Under the pieces are notes generated by a model that saw only the letters and a list, made by a program, of their open reading frames with translations, was not told the origin of the DNA and searched no databases. From positions 1-64,000 of the forward strand of contig LXTR01000016.1 in the NCBI GenBank assembly GCA_001683825.1: 64,000 nt of DNA, read 5' to 3'. Made by a program: the position numbers and the translations under genes. Of this stretch, positions 27,246-35,660 are shown piece by piece. The stretch is from Flavobacteriaceae bacterium CP2B. GTDB lineage: Bacteria > Bacteroidota > Bacteroidia > Flavobacteriales > Flavobacteriaceae. The first letter of the stretch is position 1; every line of letters begins with the position of its first letter.

Positions 27246-28281
27246 TTTTTCGATCCTGGTTGTGGATGACAACCGCCAGGTGCTGGACCAGATCAATCAC
27301 ATCTTAGGAGGAGAAGGATTTGAGATTTCCTTTATCCCCAAAGGTGAATTTTTATTTCCACGCCTGGAACGGCAAAAATTTGACCTCATCCTTCTCGATG
27401 TAAACCTGCCGGGATTAAATGGCTACGAATTGTTGCGCATGTTACGTGGCAACCCCAGCTATGCCAGCCTGCCAGTGATTATTATTACCGGGGAGGATGA
27501 AGATGATACCCTGGCTAAATGTTTTGAACTCGGGGCGAACGATTATATCCGGAAACCCATTCACCACGAGGTTCTGAAGGTACGCGTTCAGTCGATCATT
27601 TCAGCCTCCCGCTTCCATCAGAACGAACTGAAAAGGGAGCGTCAGGAAGCATTGCAATCAAAGATGAAGATGTTATCCTCCCAAATGAACCCCCACTTCA
27701 TATTCAACGCCCTATCGTCCATACAGGAGTTCATATTGTCCAACGAAACGGACAAAGTCCTGGAGTACCTTTCGGAATTTGCTGGCTTAATGAGGCAAAA
27801 CCTCGAAAACTCGCTCGTGCCTTTTATCCCGCTTTCCGATGAACTACGGTTCCTCCAAAGCTATCTAAGCCTGGAAAGGACCCGTTTCAACAATACCTTT
27901 ACGTATGAAATTAACATCGATGTGCCCAACCCGGAAAATATCATGATCCCGCCAATGGTCATACAACCCTATCTGGAAAATGCCATAATCCACGGGTTAC
28001 GCAGGGTTTCCCGCCCGGGCCTTTTGACGCTGGATATCGCTGAAGAGCAAAACAGAATACTATGCGTTATAACGGACAATGGCATTGGGCGGGATCAAGC
28101 CAGGCAAGGACAGCCAAAGGATCACCAATCTATCGCTATGTCCAATATTGAAGCAAGATTGGAACTGTTGAACCTGGATGTGGCGTTGGATGAGTTTAAT
28201 GTGAAGGTAGAAGACCTCGTGGAAGGCGGGGCCCCTGGCGGGACCAGGGTGTCCTTGTGTTTTCCCAACGACTTACATTAA
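27235..28281 (+). CDS. REC-LytS-type histidine kinase
   Basis: 348 aa from the ATG at 27235, which overlaps the stop codon of the giant kinase. N-terminal receiver domain (Asp55 in LLDVN, Lys in YIRKP) joined to a His_kinase domain of the LytS/YehU type: NPHFIFNALSS with His154, then an HATPase with PYLENAIIHG and DNGIG. The receiver can accept phosphate from the upstream hybrid kinase, which would make this an intermediate relay to a LytTR regulator. Its 3' end overlaps that of the convergent LytTR gene by 9 bp. Confidence 0.9.
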   Translation: MNSNFSILVVDDNRQVLDQINHILGGEGFEISFIPKGEFLFPRLERQKFDLILLDVNLPGLNGYELLRMLRGNPSYASLPVIIITGEDEDDTLAKCFELGANDYIRKPIHHEVLKVRVQSIISASRFHQNELKRERQEALQSKMKMLSSQMNPHFIFNALSSIQEFILSNETDKVLEYLSEFAGLMRQNLENSLVPFIPLSDELRFLQSYLSLERTRFNNTFTYEINIDVPNPENIMIPPMVIQPYLENAIIHGLRRVSRPGLLTLDIAEEQNRILCVITDNGIGRDQARQGQPKDHQSIAMSNIEARLELLNLDVALDEFNVKVEDLVEGGAPGGTRVSLCFPNDLH

Positions 28282-29031
28282 ACGCTTGAGGAGTTTGTCT
28301 TTTTTTCGTACGGAAACATCCACATGCGACCCATCTTTCATGATCACATACCCCCCCTTGCCTCTGATGTATTTTTCAATATGGTTCAGGTTCACCATAT
28401 GCGATTTATGTATCCTGAAGAAGTTGCAGGACTCGAGCAGTGTTTCATACTCGCCCAAAGGTTTTGATACCATGATCATTTTTCCGTTATCCAGGTAGAA
28501 GTTGGAGTAGACCTGGTTGGCCTCCACACGGATGACCCTGTTTGCCTCCACAAAGTCTATCCCCTCTGAAGAACGCAGCGCAATCTTTGTCAGACTACTG
28601 TCCTTGAGTTGGATGTTCGATTTCAGGGCCTGGATTTTTTCGATATTTTCAGAAGAATCCTTGCTTAGCACCTTTTCTGCCCGTGCAACGGCATTCTTTA
28701 ATTCCTGGATATTGATGGGCTTCAGGAGGTAATCCAGCGCGGCGTGCTTTATGGCGTTGATCGCATAGAGGTCATAGGCCGTTGTGAATATCACTTCGAA
28801 GGGCGGTTCCTCGAAATGGTCAAAAACGGCAAACCCATTCCCATTGGGCATTTCGATATCCAGGAAAACCAGGTTGGGCTGATGTTTCTCTATGAGGGTA
28901 ACCGCCTCCTCAACGGAGTAGCCATTACCCAGGATGGTAACATTAGGGCAAAAATTCGCCAACATCTTCCCCAAGATATCGTGATGCCGCTGTTCATCGT
29001 CAACAATAATTGCCTTGATATCTACACCCAT
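28273..29031 (-). CDS. LytTR-family response regulator
   Basis: 252 aa. N-terminal receiver with phosphoacceptor Asp58 (VFLDIEMPNG) and Lys in YLLKPI; C-terminal LytTR DNA-binding domain (about 145-252: KIALRSSEGIDFV, FFRIHKSHMVNLNHI). Likely cognate partner of the LytS-type kinase at 27235. The candidate LytTR direct repeats before the giant kinase gene suggest it controls the cluster. Confidence 0.93.
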   Translation of the reverse strand: MGVDIKAIIVDDEQRHHDILGKMLANFCPNVTILGNGYSVEEAVTLIEKHQPNLVFLDIEMPNGNGFAVFDHFEEPPFEVIFTTAYDLYAINAIKHAALDYLLKPINIQELKNAVARAEKVLSKDSSENIEKIQALKSNIQLKDSSLTKIALRSSEGIDFVEANRVIRVEANQVYSNFYLDNGKMIMVSKPLGEYETLLESCNFFRIHKSHMVNLNHIEKYIRGKGGYVIMKDGSHVDVSVRKKDKLLKRLM

Positions 29032-29116
29032 TCAGAAATAAATGAAAAATTTTACATTAAATATACATGAAATTAAAAGAAGATATCTATTTTAACCTTA
29101 TAATCAGGGTGTTAAT

Positions 29117-29755
29117 ATGGTTTTAGGTTTAGGTAGTAAAGCGCCAAATTTTAAAGCCCACACCACGGAAGGGTTTATCGAGTTCCATTCCTGGTTGGGA
29201 GACGCATGGGGATTGTTCTTTTCCCATCCGGAAGACTATACGCCTGTTTGTACTACCGAGCTGGGAGTCGTTGCGCAGTTGAAGGATGAATTTGCCAAAC
29301 GAAATACCAAGGCCATCGCTTTGAGTGTAGATAGTCTCGAATCCCATTATGGCTGGAAAAAAGACATAGAACAGTCTATGAACGTGACCGTCAGGTTCCC
29401 CATTATTGCTGATGAAACAGCAACAATTGCCCAACTTTACGGCATGATCCATAAAAAAAGTTCTGTAAAGCACACCATCCGGTCGGTATTCATCATAGGT
29501 CCCGATAAGCAAATCAAGTTACACCTGACGTATCCGATGGCCGTGGGAAGAAATTTTGACGAGATTCTCCGGGTCATTGACGCTCTGCAGCTAAACGACC
29601 AATACCAGGTGCTAACCCCCGCCAATTGGAACCAGGATCATGATGTCCTGATCAATCCGGCTTTATCGGAAAAGGAAGTCGATAAATTGTATCCAGACCT
29701 GTCTATCAAGGGGCCTTCCTATATGCGGTTTGCCAAGAATCCCAAGATCCGGTAA
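29117..29755 (+). CDS. 1-Cys peroxiredoxin (Prx6-type)
   Basis: 212 aa. Peroxidatic Cys45 in TPVCTTE, with Thr42 and a distal Arg completing the site. The length and C-terminal extension (QVLTPANWNQDHDVLI, KGPSYMRF) are typical of the Prx6/AhpC-TSA 1-Cys group; no resolving Cys follows. It reduces H2O2 and organic peroxides in the cytoplasm. It is divergent from the LytTR gene with 85 bp between, so it may be a target of that system. Confidence 0.93.
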   Translation: MVLGLGSKAPNFKAHTTEGFIEFHSWLGDAWGLFFSHPEDYTPVCTTELGVVAQLKDEFAKRNTKAIALSVDSLESHYGWKKDIEQSMNVTVRFPIIADETATIAQLYGMIHKKSSVKHTIRSVFIIGPDKQIKLHLTYPMAVGRNFDEILRVIDALQLNDQYQVLTPANWNQDHDVLINPALSEKEVDKLYPDLSIKGPSYMRFAKNPKIR

Positions 29756-29996
29756 CCCTTCCATGCAGTGTACTACGGCTTTGGTTCCACACACCTATCG
29801 GGAGGGGTATGCGTACCACGCCGACCGCGGATCAGAAGCCGCCTCCATGATCGTGGGGCCGGTGGAAAAATTTCATTCCCCGTTAAGTTGTCACCCCTTT
29901 AAACGACTATAGGGCCATGAGCCAAAAGGTGTCCCCTTCCCAATTCACATGGAACGGTAGCCATACATTCTCCGAAAACCAACAAAAAAAAGCGCC
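29756..29996. other. intergenic, no gene supported
   Basis: 241 bp between the peroxiredoxin and DUF302 genes. No terminator or promoter was clear. Confidence 0.4.
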
Positions 29997-30374
29997 ATGA
30001 AATCCGGAATTATCGTGAAGGAGTTTGACATGCCATTTAACGCAGTTTGCCATGCTATAACCCAAAACATAAAAAGTGCCGGTTTCTTGTTGCTTCACCA
30101 GATCAACACCCAGGACATCGTCTCAAAACATGGCATAGCCATCCGTCCGCTTAAACAATTCCTCTTCTTTCATCCAACGTATATTGACCAGATTATAAAG
30201 CAGGATCCGCTGGCCATCAACGAAATCCCTGTCAAAGTGGTTGTTTATGACCAGGGGGATGGTCGCGTCCATGTGAGTTTTCCAAATCCGGTAGTTACCC
30301 TGAAGGAGTACGAGGTCGATCCAAAGATGGCCGCGGAACTCTTATCAAAATCATTGGCTGTTTTGGACCTCTAA
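29997..30374 (+). CDS. DUF302 family protein
   Basis: 125 aa matching the DUF302 fold in length and pattern (IIVKEFDMPFNAVCHAITQNIKSAG; FFHPTYIDQI; PVKVVVYDQGDGRVHVSFPNPV). No catalytic function is established for the family. It lies between peroxiredoxin and AhpD-like genes, a setting suggestive of a redox or stress role (inference). Confidence 0.82.
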   Translation: MKSGIIVKEFDMPFNAVCHAITQNIKSAGFLLLHQINTQDIVSKHGIAIRPLKQFLFFHPTYIDQIIKQDPLAINEIPVKVVVYDQGDGRVHVSFPNPVVTLKEYEVDPKMAAELLSKSLAVLDL

Positions 30375-30679
30375 GGTATGGGATGTTTCTGTTCCCGGCA
30401 CCGGTCACCGGACCACCAATAGCAGCCCTGCGCCAGTGATAATGACGGCCCGGCTCCAGGGATGTGCCACTACCCCCCAGCCACCAAGTACGCTCTTTCC
30501 CCGCTACAAGGTGTTGGCCCCTTGACATTCAGGCGCCATAATATCAGCCATTTAGACCCGTTTTCCAGCACCTTTTGGAAAATTGTCCATCGACTTACGT
30601 AAATCGTCCATTCCCCGGCACGGGATACCTTCCCAATTTTGCAGCGTCAATAGTGACAAACAATTTAAATGATACAATT
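30375..30679. other. intergenic with candidate operator
   Basis: 305 bp without a gene. Contains a 10-bp direct repeat with 21-bp period (30581-30611) and an attttgcag promoter-like box near 30636. Confidence 0.5.
30581..30611 (+). promoter_or_regulatory. candidate AraC-type operator (direct repeat, 21-bp period)
   Basis: aattgtccat (30581-30590) and aatcgtccat (30602-30611) match at nine of ten positions exactly two helical turns apart, the geometry of AraC-family half-sites. It lies about 70 bp before the AhpD-like gene. Confidence 0.4.
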
Positions 30680-31225
30680 ATGACAAGATTAAATGCACTA
30701 GATCCAAAAGAAGCAACCGGAAGATCTAAAGAATTATTTGATGGTATTCAAGCGAAACTCGGGATGGTTCCCAACATGATGCGGACTATGGGTAATTCCG
30801 CTGCTGTTCTGGAAGGTTACCTTAACCTCAGCGATGCCCTGGGTAAAGGTTCATTGGGAGGAAAACTGGGAGAGCTGATCGCATTGGCGGTCGCAGAATC
30901 CAATGCCTGTAACTATTGCCTGTCGGCCCACTCCTTTATCGGTGAGAAGTTGGTAAAAATTGATACCGATTCTTTGAGCCAGGCAAGGGAAGGAAAAAAC
31001 AGTGATGCGAAAATTGAAGCCGCACTCACCTTTGCAAAAGCCCTGGTCCAAAAAGGCGGAAGGGTTGCCAATGAAGACGTACAGGCCGTTAAGGAAGCCG
31101 GATACACCGACGGACAGGTAGGCGAGATCGTTGCCCATGTTGCCTTGAACGTCCTTACCAATTATTTCAACAATACGGCAGAAACGGAGATTGATTTCCC
31201 CGTGGTGGAAGCTGCCACCGTATAA
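30680..31225 (+). CDS. carboxymuconolactone decarboxylase / AhpD-like protein
   Basis: 181 aa from the ATG at 30680; a longer open start at 30575 would cross the operator and promoter. The CxxC in AESNACNYCLSAH with the nearby Glu and His is the AhpD-type active site, suggesting an alkylhydroperoxidase or thiol-disulfide activity. Helical, cytoplasmic. It is followed 30 bp later by an exported YHS protein, probably in the same transcript. Confidence 0.9.
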   Translation: MTRLNALDPKEATGRSKELFDGIQAKLGMVPNMMRTMGNSAAVLEGYLNLSDALGKGSLGGKLGELIALAVAESNACNYCLSAHSFIGEKLVKIDTDSLSQAREGKNSDAKIEAALTFAKALVQKGGRVANEDVQAVKEAGYTDGQVGEIVAHVALNVLTNYFNNTAETEIDFPVVEAATV

Positions 31226-31255
31226 CCGAATGTATAATCCAAAAATCAAAAAGAG

Positions 31256-31720
31256 ATGAAAATTATTAAGTACATCCTGGTATTGGTGATGGCAACGACC
31301 TTTGGGGCCGCTGCCCATGCGCAAATTGCCCCTGTAGATGACAACGGTGTTGCCATAGGGGGATACGACGTTGTATCCTACTTTTCCGGTGAAGCCCAGC
31401 GGGGATTCGAAAGCTTTTCCGCGAAACACAATGGGGTTACCTATTATTTCTTCACCAAAGACAACAGGGCAGCCTTTACCAATTCACCTGAGCAGTACCT
31501 TCCCCAATTTGACGGGTTCTGCGCCTGGGGCGTTGGTGCTAAATCTGCCAAGTTCCCCATTGATCCGGAATCTTATGACATTGTCGATGGAAAACTTTAC
31601 TTGTTTTTCAACGCCCCTTTCAACGGCGAGCAATTCAATACGATTCTAGACTGGAACAAACGTACCACAGAACTTAAAAGTGCGGCCCACAAAAACTGGT
31701 CCATGGTTAAAAAAAGTTAA
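31256..31720 (+). CDS. exported YHS-domain protein, paralogue 1
   Basis: 154 aa. Signal peptide ending AAAHAQ (residue 23), then a YHS-like domain (GGYDVVSYFSGEAQRGFE; GVTYYFFTKDNRAAF; YLPQFDGFCAWGV). YHS domains commonly bind metals or accompany metal/redox proteins. It resembles the protein at 43335. A hairpin terminator follows. Confidence 0.87.
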   Translation: MKIIKYILVLVMATTFGAAAHAQIAPVDDNGVAIGGYDVVSYFSGEAQRGFESFSAKHNGVTYYFFTKDNRAAFTNSPEQYLPQFDGFCAWGVGAKSAKFPIDPESYDIVDGKLYLFFNAPFNGEQFNTILDWNKRTTELKSAAHKNWSMVKKS

Positions 31721-31738
31721 CAGTAGTTCCTTTACGTT

Positions 31739-31780
31739 AAAGGGCAGGTGTTGAAAATTTCAATACTTGCCCTTTTTTTA
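31739..31780 (+). terminator. terminator after YHS gene
   Basis: Stem aagggcaggt/acttgccctt (one G-T) with an inner ttgaaaatttcaa fold, followed by a T tract. Confidence 0.8.
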
Positions 31781-32088
31781 TGCCCAAAAAGCATTGGGCC
31801 TCCCATTGGAGCCACCATGATCCAATTTTAATCAGCGAGCGGGTAGCCACGGCATGTCGGCCTGCCCACCGGTACCGGGAGCATCATTGGTACCCGTGGT
31901 TGCGGCCCCGCCCAGGTTCCCACAGACATTTTTAACCGTTTCCCAGAGGCCGTAACGGTGATCGTATCACGACACCCAAAGTGGCCATAGAACTAAAAAT
32001 GCGAAAGGAATGACAGGCAAATTACGACAGTATATGGGAAATCTTTGACGATCGCCCTTTGCGGGGCCTAAAATGTTGTATTAGCACT
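31781..32088. other. intergenic upstream of AraC gene
   Basis: No gene. Contains an inverted repeat gtgat-cgt-atcac near 31960, a possible autoregulatory site. Confidence 0.4.
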
Positions 32089-32970
32089 ATGGAAATCTAT
32101 AATACCTACACCCTCATCGATGAGCAGACCGGCAACCTGGCCTTCAGGGTACAATCTTTTGAAGGCAGCCACCGGTTTGAAGAGCTGCAGCGCCTGAACC
32201 ATTATTCCCTGATATGGTTTAAAAATGGTCGTGGAAAAGCTCAGGTCGACTTTCTGGATTACGAAGTTTCAGCCGGCACCTTACTTGCACTGACACCCTA
32301 CCAACCCTTTACCATTAGCGAAACAGAAAAACTACAGGGGGTCGTGTTGAACTTCCATCCCGACTTCTTTTGTATCCACAAGCACCACAAACAAGTAGCG
32401 TGCAATGGCATCCTTTTCAACGATGTGTACAACCCGCCTTTGGTCATTATAGATGAGCCCACCGCAAAAGAATTTGAGCAATTGGTCTCACAGATGAAGG
32501 TTGAAATACAAAAATCCGGTTTGGCGCAGTACGAACTCCTGTTATCCTATTTGAAAATTTTCCTGATCACCGCATCGAGGCTGAAGAGCGGGCAACAACC
32601 TTTGGCAAAGGACGAATCCGATGATAGCAAAGAACCCTTTATCCTACAAAATCTAAAGAACCTGATAGAAGCGCATTTCAGGACAAAACACTCTGCAAGT
32701 GACTATGCAGATTTGTTGAATATTACCCCCAAAGCCCTGGCAAAAATCACCAAATCTCACTTCAACAAGACCATCACCAATTTAATATCCGAACGGATTA
32801 TCATCGAAGCGAAACGGGAATTGTACCTAACGGACAAGACCGTGAAAGAAATCGCCTATGATCTGGGCTATGAAGATGAATACTACTTCAGCCGCTTCTT
32901 TAAAAACAATGTGGATATTTCCCCAAAATTTTACAGGGATACGGTTGGTTTCGCAAGGGAAAGTGCTTAA
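32089..32970 (+). CDS. AraC-family transcriptional regulator with Cys pair
   Basis: 293 aa from the ATG at 32089 (MEIYNTYTLI). N-terminal cupin-type sensor; C-terminal double HTH ending DLGYEDEYYFSRFFKNNVDISP. Cys95 and Cys105 (FFC...VAC) match the spacing in the regulators at 5074 and 33068. It precedes a second regulator of the same subfamily by 97 bp. Likely targets are the adjacent redox genes (inference). Confidence 0.9.
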   Translation: MEIYNTYTLIDEQTGNLAFRVQSFEGSHRFEELQRLNHYSLIWFKNGRGKAQVDFLDYEVSAGTLLALTPYQPFTISETEKLQGVVLNFHPDFFCIHKHHKQVACNGILFNDVYNPPLVIIDEPTAKEFEQLVSQMKVEIQKSGLAQYELLLSYLKIFLITASRLKSGQQPLAKDESDDSKEPFILQNLKNLIEAHFRTKHSASDYADLLNITPKALAKITKSHFNKTITNLISERIIIEAKRELYLTDKTVKEIAYDLGYEDEYYFSRFFKNNVDISPKFYRDTVGFARESA

Positions 32971-33067
32971 AGGCCGGCCTTGCACAATTGATGAACCACC
33001 CTTTTGAAACAACCACCCGCCGCGCCCGCCGGGTGAAAACAATAACGAACCTAAGCAATAGTACCCA

Positions 33068-33913
33068 ATGAAATTTATTGGCAAAACAAATGAATTTATA
33101 GACCTGGCAACCATTGATCATACCACCTGTGGCGTATTGCAAGAGGTAGTTGAAAGCAGTCTGACCATTTTGTGGTTCCAAACAGACCACAATCTGCTGA
33201 TCATTGATGGAAAGGAAGAACGGTTTACCAAAAATCAAATTGTCTTTTTGACCGAGTTCCACCGGGTTGTCCCCAGGCGAATCGGCGAAGTCCGCTTTCT
33301 GAGGTTCAACAGGCCCTTTTACTGCATTTTAGACAATGACAGCGAGGTAGGATGCAAAGGGGTACTTTTTTTCGGGGCCGCACAACTTCCCATCGTTCGT
33401 ATTCCAGAAGCGGAACTGGTAAAATTCGAGACGCTCTGGAAGATGTTTACCATAGAAATGGAGTTCAATGACAATTTGCAGATTGAAATGTTGCAAATGA
33501 TGCTAAAACGATACATCATCCTGGGTACCCGTTTGTATAAACTGGATCAAAACTATCCCCCCGAGAAAAAGGAAACAGACCTTATCAGGGAGTTCAATTT
33601 TCTGGTCGAACAACATTTCAGGGCCCATCACAACGTTGCCGACTATGCCAGGATGCTCTACAAATCACCAAAAACCCTTTCCAATATCTTCTCCAAAGTG
33701 AATTCGAAAACACCTTTGCAATATATCCAGGAGCGGATCATGCTGGAGGCAAGACGCCTTTTACGGCATACGGACAAGCCTGTTAAGGAAATTGCATATG
33801 AAATTGGTTTTGACAGCATCCAAAGCTTCAGCAGGTTTTTCAAAAAACAGGAAGGGATCTCGCCTTCGGAATACAAAGGGAAGGAAGTTTCGATAAAAAT
33901 TGCCAACACTTAG
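33068..33913 (+). CDS. AraC-family transcriptional regulator with Cys pair
   Basis: 281 aa. Same layout as its neighbour: sensor domain with Cys86 and Cys96 (FYC...VGC), C-terminal double HTH (VADYARMLYKSPKTLSNIF; IAYEIGFDSIQSFSRFFKKQ). The two regulators may be an old tandem duplication, since diverged. It is followed by a small gene and a cysteine hydrolase-OsmC-thioredoxin cluster with similar upstream sequences. Confidence 0.9.
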   Translation: MKFIGKTNEFIDLATIDHTTCGVLQEVVESSLTILWFQTDHNLLIIDGKEERFTKNQIVFLTEFHRVVPRRIGEVRFLRFNRPFYCILDNDSEVGCKGVLFFGAAQLPIVRIPEAELVKFETLWKMFTIEMEFNDNLQIEMLQMMLKRYIILGTRLYKLDQNYPPEKKETDLIREFNFLVEQHFRAHHNVADYARMLYKSPKTLSNIFSKVNSKTPLQYIQERIMLEARRLLRHTDKPVKEIAYEIGFDSIQSFSRFFKKQEGISPSEYKGKEVSIKIANT

Positions 33914-33960
33914 GGAAAAGTGGTATACCCACTGCCCCTGTAAAGCGCGCATCTTTGCAC
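33912..33960 (+). promoter_or_regulatory. promoter region sharing a motif with 34327-34375
   Basis: Starts agggaa, contains gtg, a ccc-rich part and ccctgt, and ends gcatctttgca. The same succession, nearly the same length, occurs before the cysteine hydrolase at 34408. The tctttgca part fits the Bacteroidota -7 box. Confidence 0.4.
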
Positions 33961-33997
33961 CTTTAAAATAAAGTCCAATAATCTTAAAAGCGTATTG

Positions 33998-34159
33998 ATG
34001 AAAATAGTACAAAACCTCTTCATAGACCTGAACAACGTATTTGGAGAACGAAACAGGACTGTGGTACCTGTGAAAGCGGATAATTATTGCGAACAACATG
34101 GCCACCACGATTACTATTGTAATTCAAAAGGGACCATTATTTCCAGGTATGCCATCTAG
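33998..34159 (+). CDS. candidate small protein, Cys/His-rich
   Basis: 53 aa: it begins MKIVQNLFIDLN and contains NYCEQHGHHDYYCN, a C-x2-H-x-HH-x3-C cluster that could bind a metal. Not recognised. In its favour: a promoter-like tctttgca box about 45 bp upstream, a strong terminator 70 bp downstream, and an upstream region resembling that of the neighbouring cysteine hydrolase. Against: no known family and short length. Confidence 0.45.
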   Translation: MKIVQNLFIDLNNVFGERNRTVVPVKADNYCEQHGHHDYYCNSKGTIISRYAI

Positions 34160-34231
34160 GCTTTCCATTGGATACCCCCCGCTACGAGGACGAAACGCCC
34201 TTTAAAAGGCGAACGTTCAGTGCAACCCCGG

Positions 34232-34258
34232 GAACCGCTCAAAGCGGTTCTTTTTTTT
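34232..34258 (+). terminator. rho-independent terminator
   Basis: 8-bp perfect stem gaaccgct/agcggttc followed by eight T. It ends the transcript that would carry the small gene at 33998. Confidence 0.88.
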
Positions 34259-34326
34259 GGTGGATACCCCCCAAAATAAAAGGTTTCTGACAGGCCGCTG
34301 CATGGAGGGAAGTATGGTTAACTCAT

Positions 34327-34375
34327 AGGGAATTGTGACCTAACCCCGCCCTGTGGTTCTGCCGCATCTTTGCAG
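34327..34375 (+). promoter_or_regulatory. promoter region of the cysteine hydrolase-OsmC-Trx cluster
   Basis: Shares agggaa...gtg...ccctgt...gcatctttgca with 33912-33960. It lies 33 bp before the ATG at 34408. Confidence 0.45.
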
Positions 34376-34407
34376 TGTAAAATAAGTGTAACATAAAATC
34401 AAATACA

Positions 34408-35133
34408 ATGAAACAATTAGTAGTAACCACAGTTTTAGCGGTATTGGGTTTAACCCAAACCTATGCCCAATTACCCGAACCGGGATTCACGATTGACGAA
34501 CGCACGGCGATTGTAATCACAGATCCCCAAAATGATTTTTTAAGCCCTGATGGCGTTGCCTGGGGGGCCGTAGGTGAGAGTGTAAAAGAGAACAACACCA
34601 TCGATAATATCGAAACCTTGTTCAAGCTCGGTGAGAAGTACGATATCCCTGTTTTCATTTCTCCTCACTACTACTACAAGCACGACCATACCTGGAAATT
34701 TGAAGGTGTCCTCGAAAAACTGATGCACGACATTAGCATGTTTGACCGGGGTGACCAACTCAATGTTGAAGGCTTTGAAGGCTCTGGTGCCGACTGGCTG
34801 CCCAGGTACAAAAAGTACATTGAAAAAGACCGTGTTGTAGTTACCAGCCCCCACAAAGTGTTTGGTTCCGAATCTAACGATTTGGCGCTTCAGCTTCGCA
34901 AACAAGGGATAGACAAGGTAATCCTGGGAGGTATGTCAGGGAACCTTTGTGCAGAATCCCATATGAGGGAACTCATTGAAAATGGTTTCGAGGTTGCCGT
35001 TGTCGGCGATGCCACAGCCTCTGCCAAGCTCCCCGGACTTGATGGCAACCAGGCTGCCCAAACCAATTACAAAATGGTAGCCAGCAAGGTGTTTACCACC
35101 AAAGAGCTTGTTAAGGAATTCAAATCCAAATAG
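34408..35133 (+). CDS. exported cysteine hydrolase (isochorismatase fold), paralogue 2
   Basis: 241 aa. Signal peptide ending TYAQ (residue 21). Triad Asp39 (TDPQND), Lys150 (SPHK), Cys181 (GNLCAES). Very similar throughout to the proteins at 16917 and 37055, including HYYYKHDH and the MFDRGDQLN-GFEGSGADWLPRYKKYI block. Likely hydrolyses an amide-type substrate outside the cytoplasm. It heads a cluster with OsmC and thioredoxin. Confidence 0.9.
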   Translation: MKQLVVTTVLAVLGLTQTYAQLPEPGFTIDERTAIVITDPQNDFLSPDGVAWGAVGESVKENNTIDNIETLFKLGEKYDIPVFISPHYYYKHDHTWKFEGVLEKLMHDISMFDRGDQLNVEGFEGSGADWLPRYKKYIEKDRVVVTSPHKVFGSESNDLALQLRKQGIDKVILGGMSGNLCAESHMRELIENGFEVAVVGDATASAKLPGLDGNQAAQTNYKMVASKVFTTKELVKEFKSK

Positions 35134-35156
35134 ACCATTAACATAATCAAATCATG

Positions 35157-35190
35157 ACCCTATAGGGCTTTCACGCCCTGTAGGGTTCTT
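35157..35190 (+). terminator. hairpin between cysteine hydrolase and OsmC genes
   Basis: 12-bp stem accctatagggc/gccctgtagggt (one mismatch pair) followed by ttctt. The T tract is weak, so it may attenuate rather than fully stop transcription. Confidence 0.6.
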
Positions 35191-35203
35191 AAAACATACA
35201 CCA

Positions 35204-35632
35204 ATGGCAACAAAAATCAAGATCAAAAACATCCCAACAGGATATCAAACTTTTATCAGTAATGGCAGGCATGGGGTCTTGGGTGATGAGCCCATACGCG
35301 CCAAAGGAACCGATTTAGGCTTCTCCCCTGTCGAATTTCTGCTCGCCGGGATATCCATGTGCAAAGTCGCCACCGTCAGGAACGTAGCCCGGAGGAAAGG
35401 TTGGGAAATTGGGGACGTAGATGCAGAATTGTCCCAAACAGTCATACGACAGGACGACGGCAGCTTAAGAACCAGGGTAGAGTCTGCCATCAGTATTGAG
35501 GGTGAACTTACCGATGAGCAAAGGGCCCTTTTGATCAAAGAAGCGGACAACTGCTATGTGACCCGGATCGTTCGGGGTGAATGGGAATTTGTTGAATCCG
35601 AACAACTCAAACCGGAAATAGAAACCGTTTAA
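35204..35632 (+). CDS. OsmC/Ohr-family protein
   Basis: 142 aa. The two conserved cysteines, Cys53 (GISMCKVATVR) and Cys117 (ADNCYVTRIV), are present, as expected for a thiol-dependent hydroperoxide reductase. It acts in the cytoplasm on organic hydroperoxides. It is followed 28 bp later by thioredoxin, a plausible electron donor. Confidence 0.9.
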   Translation: MATKIKIKNIPTGYQTFISNGRHGVLGDEPIRAKGTDLGFSPVEFLLAGISMCKVATVRNVARRKGWEIGDVDAELSQTVIRQDDGSLRTRVESAISIEGELTDEQRALLIKEADNCYVTRIVRGEWEFVESEQLKPEIETV

Positions 35633-35660
35633 CAGGAATTGAAACTAAAAACACAAAACA

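Noticed and set aside
29917-30000. 27-codon frame ending in an atga overlap with the DUF302 start
   Set aside because: Too short, low in recognisable features, and without a promoter; the overlap alone is weak evidence.
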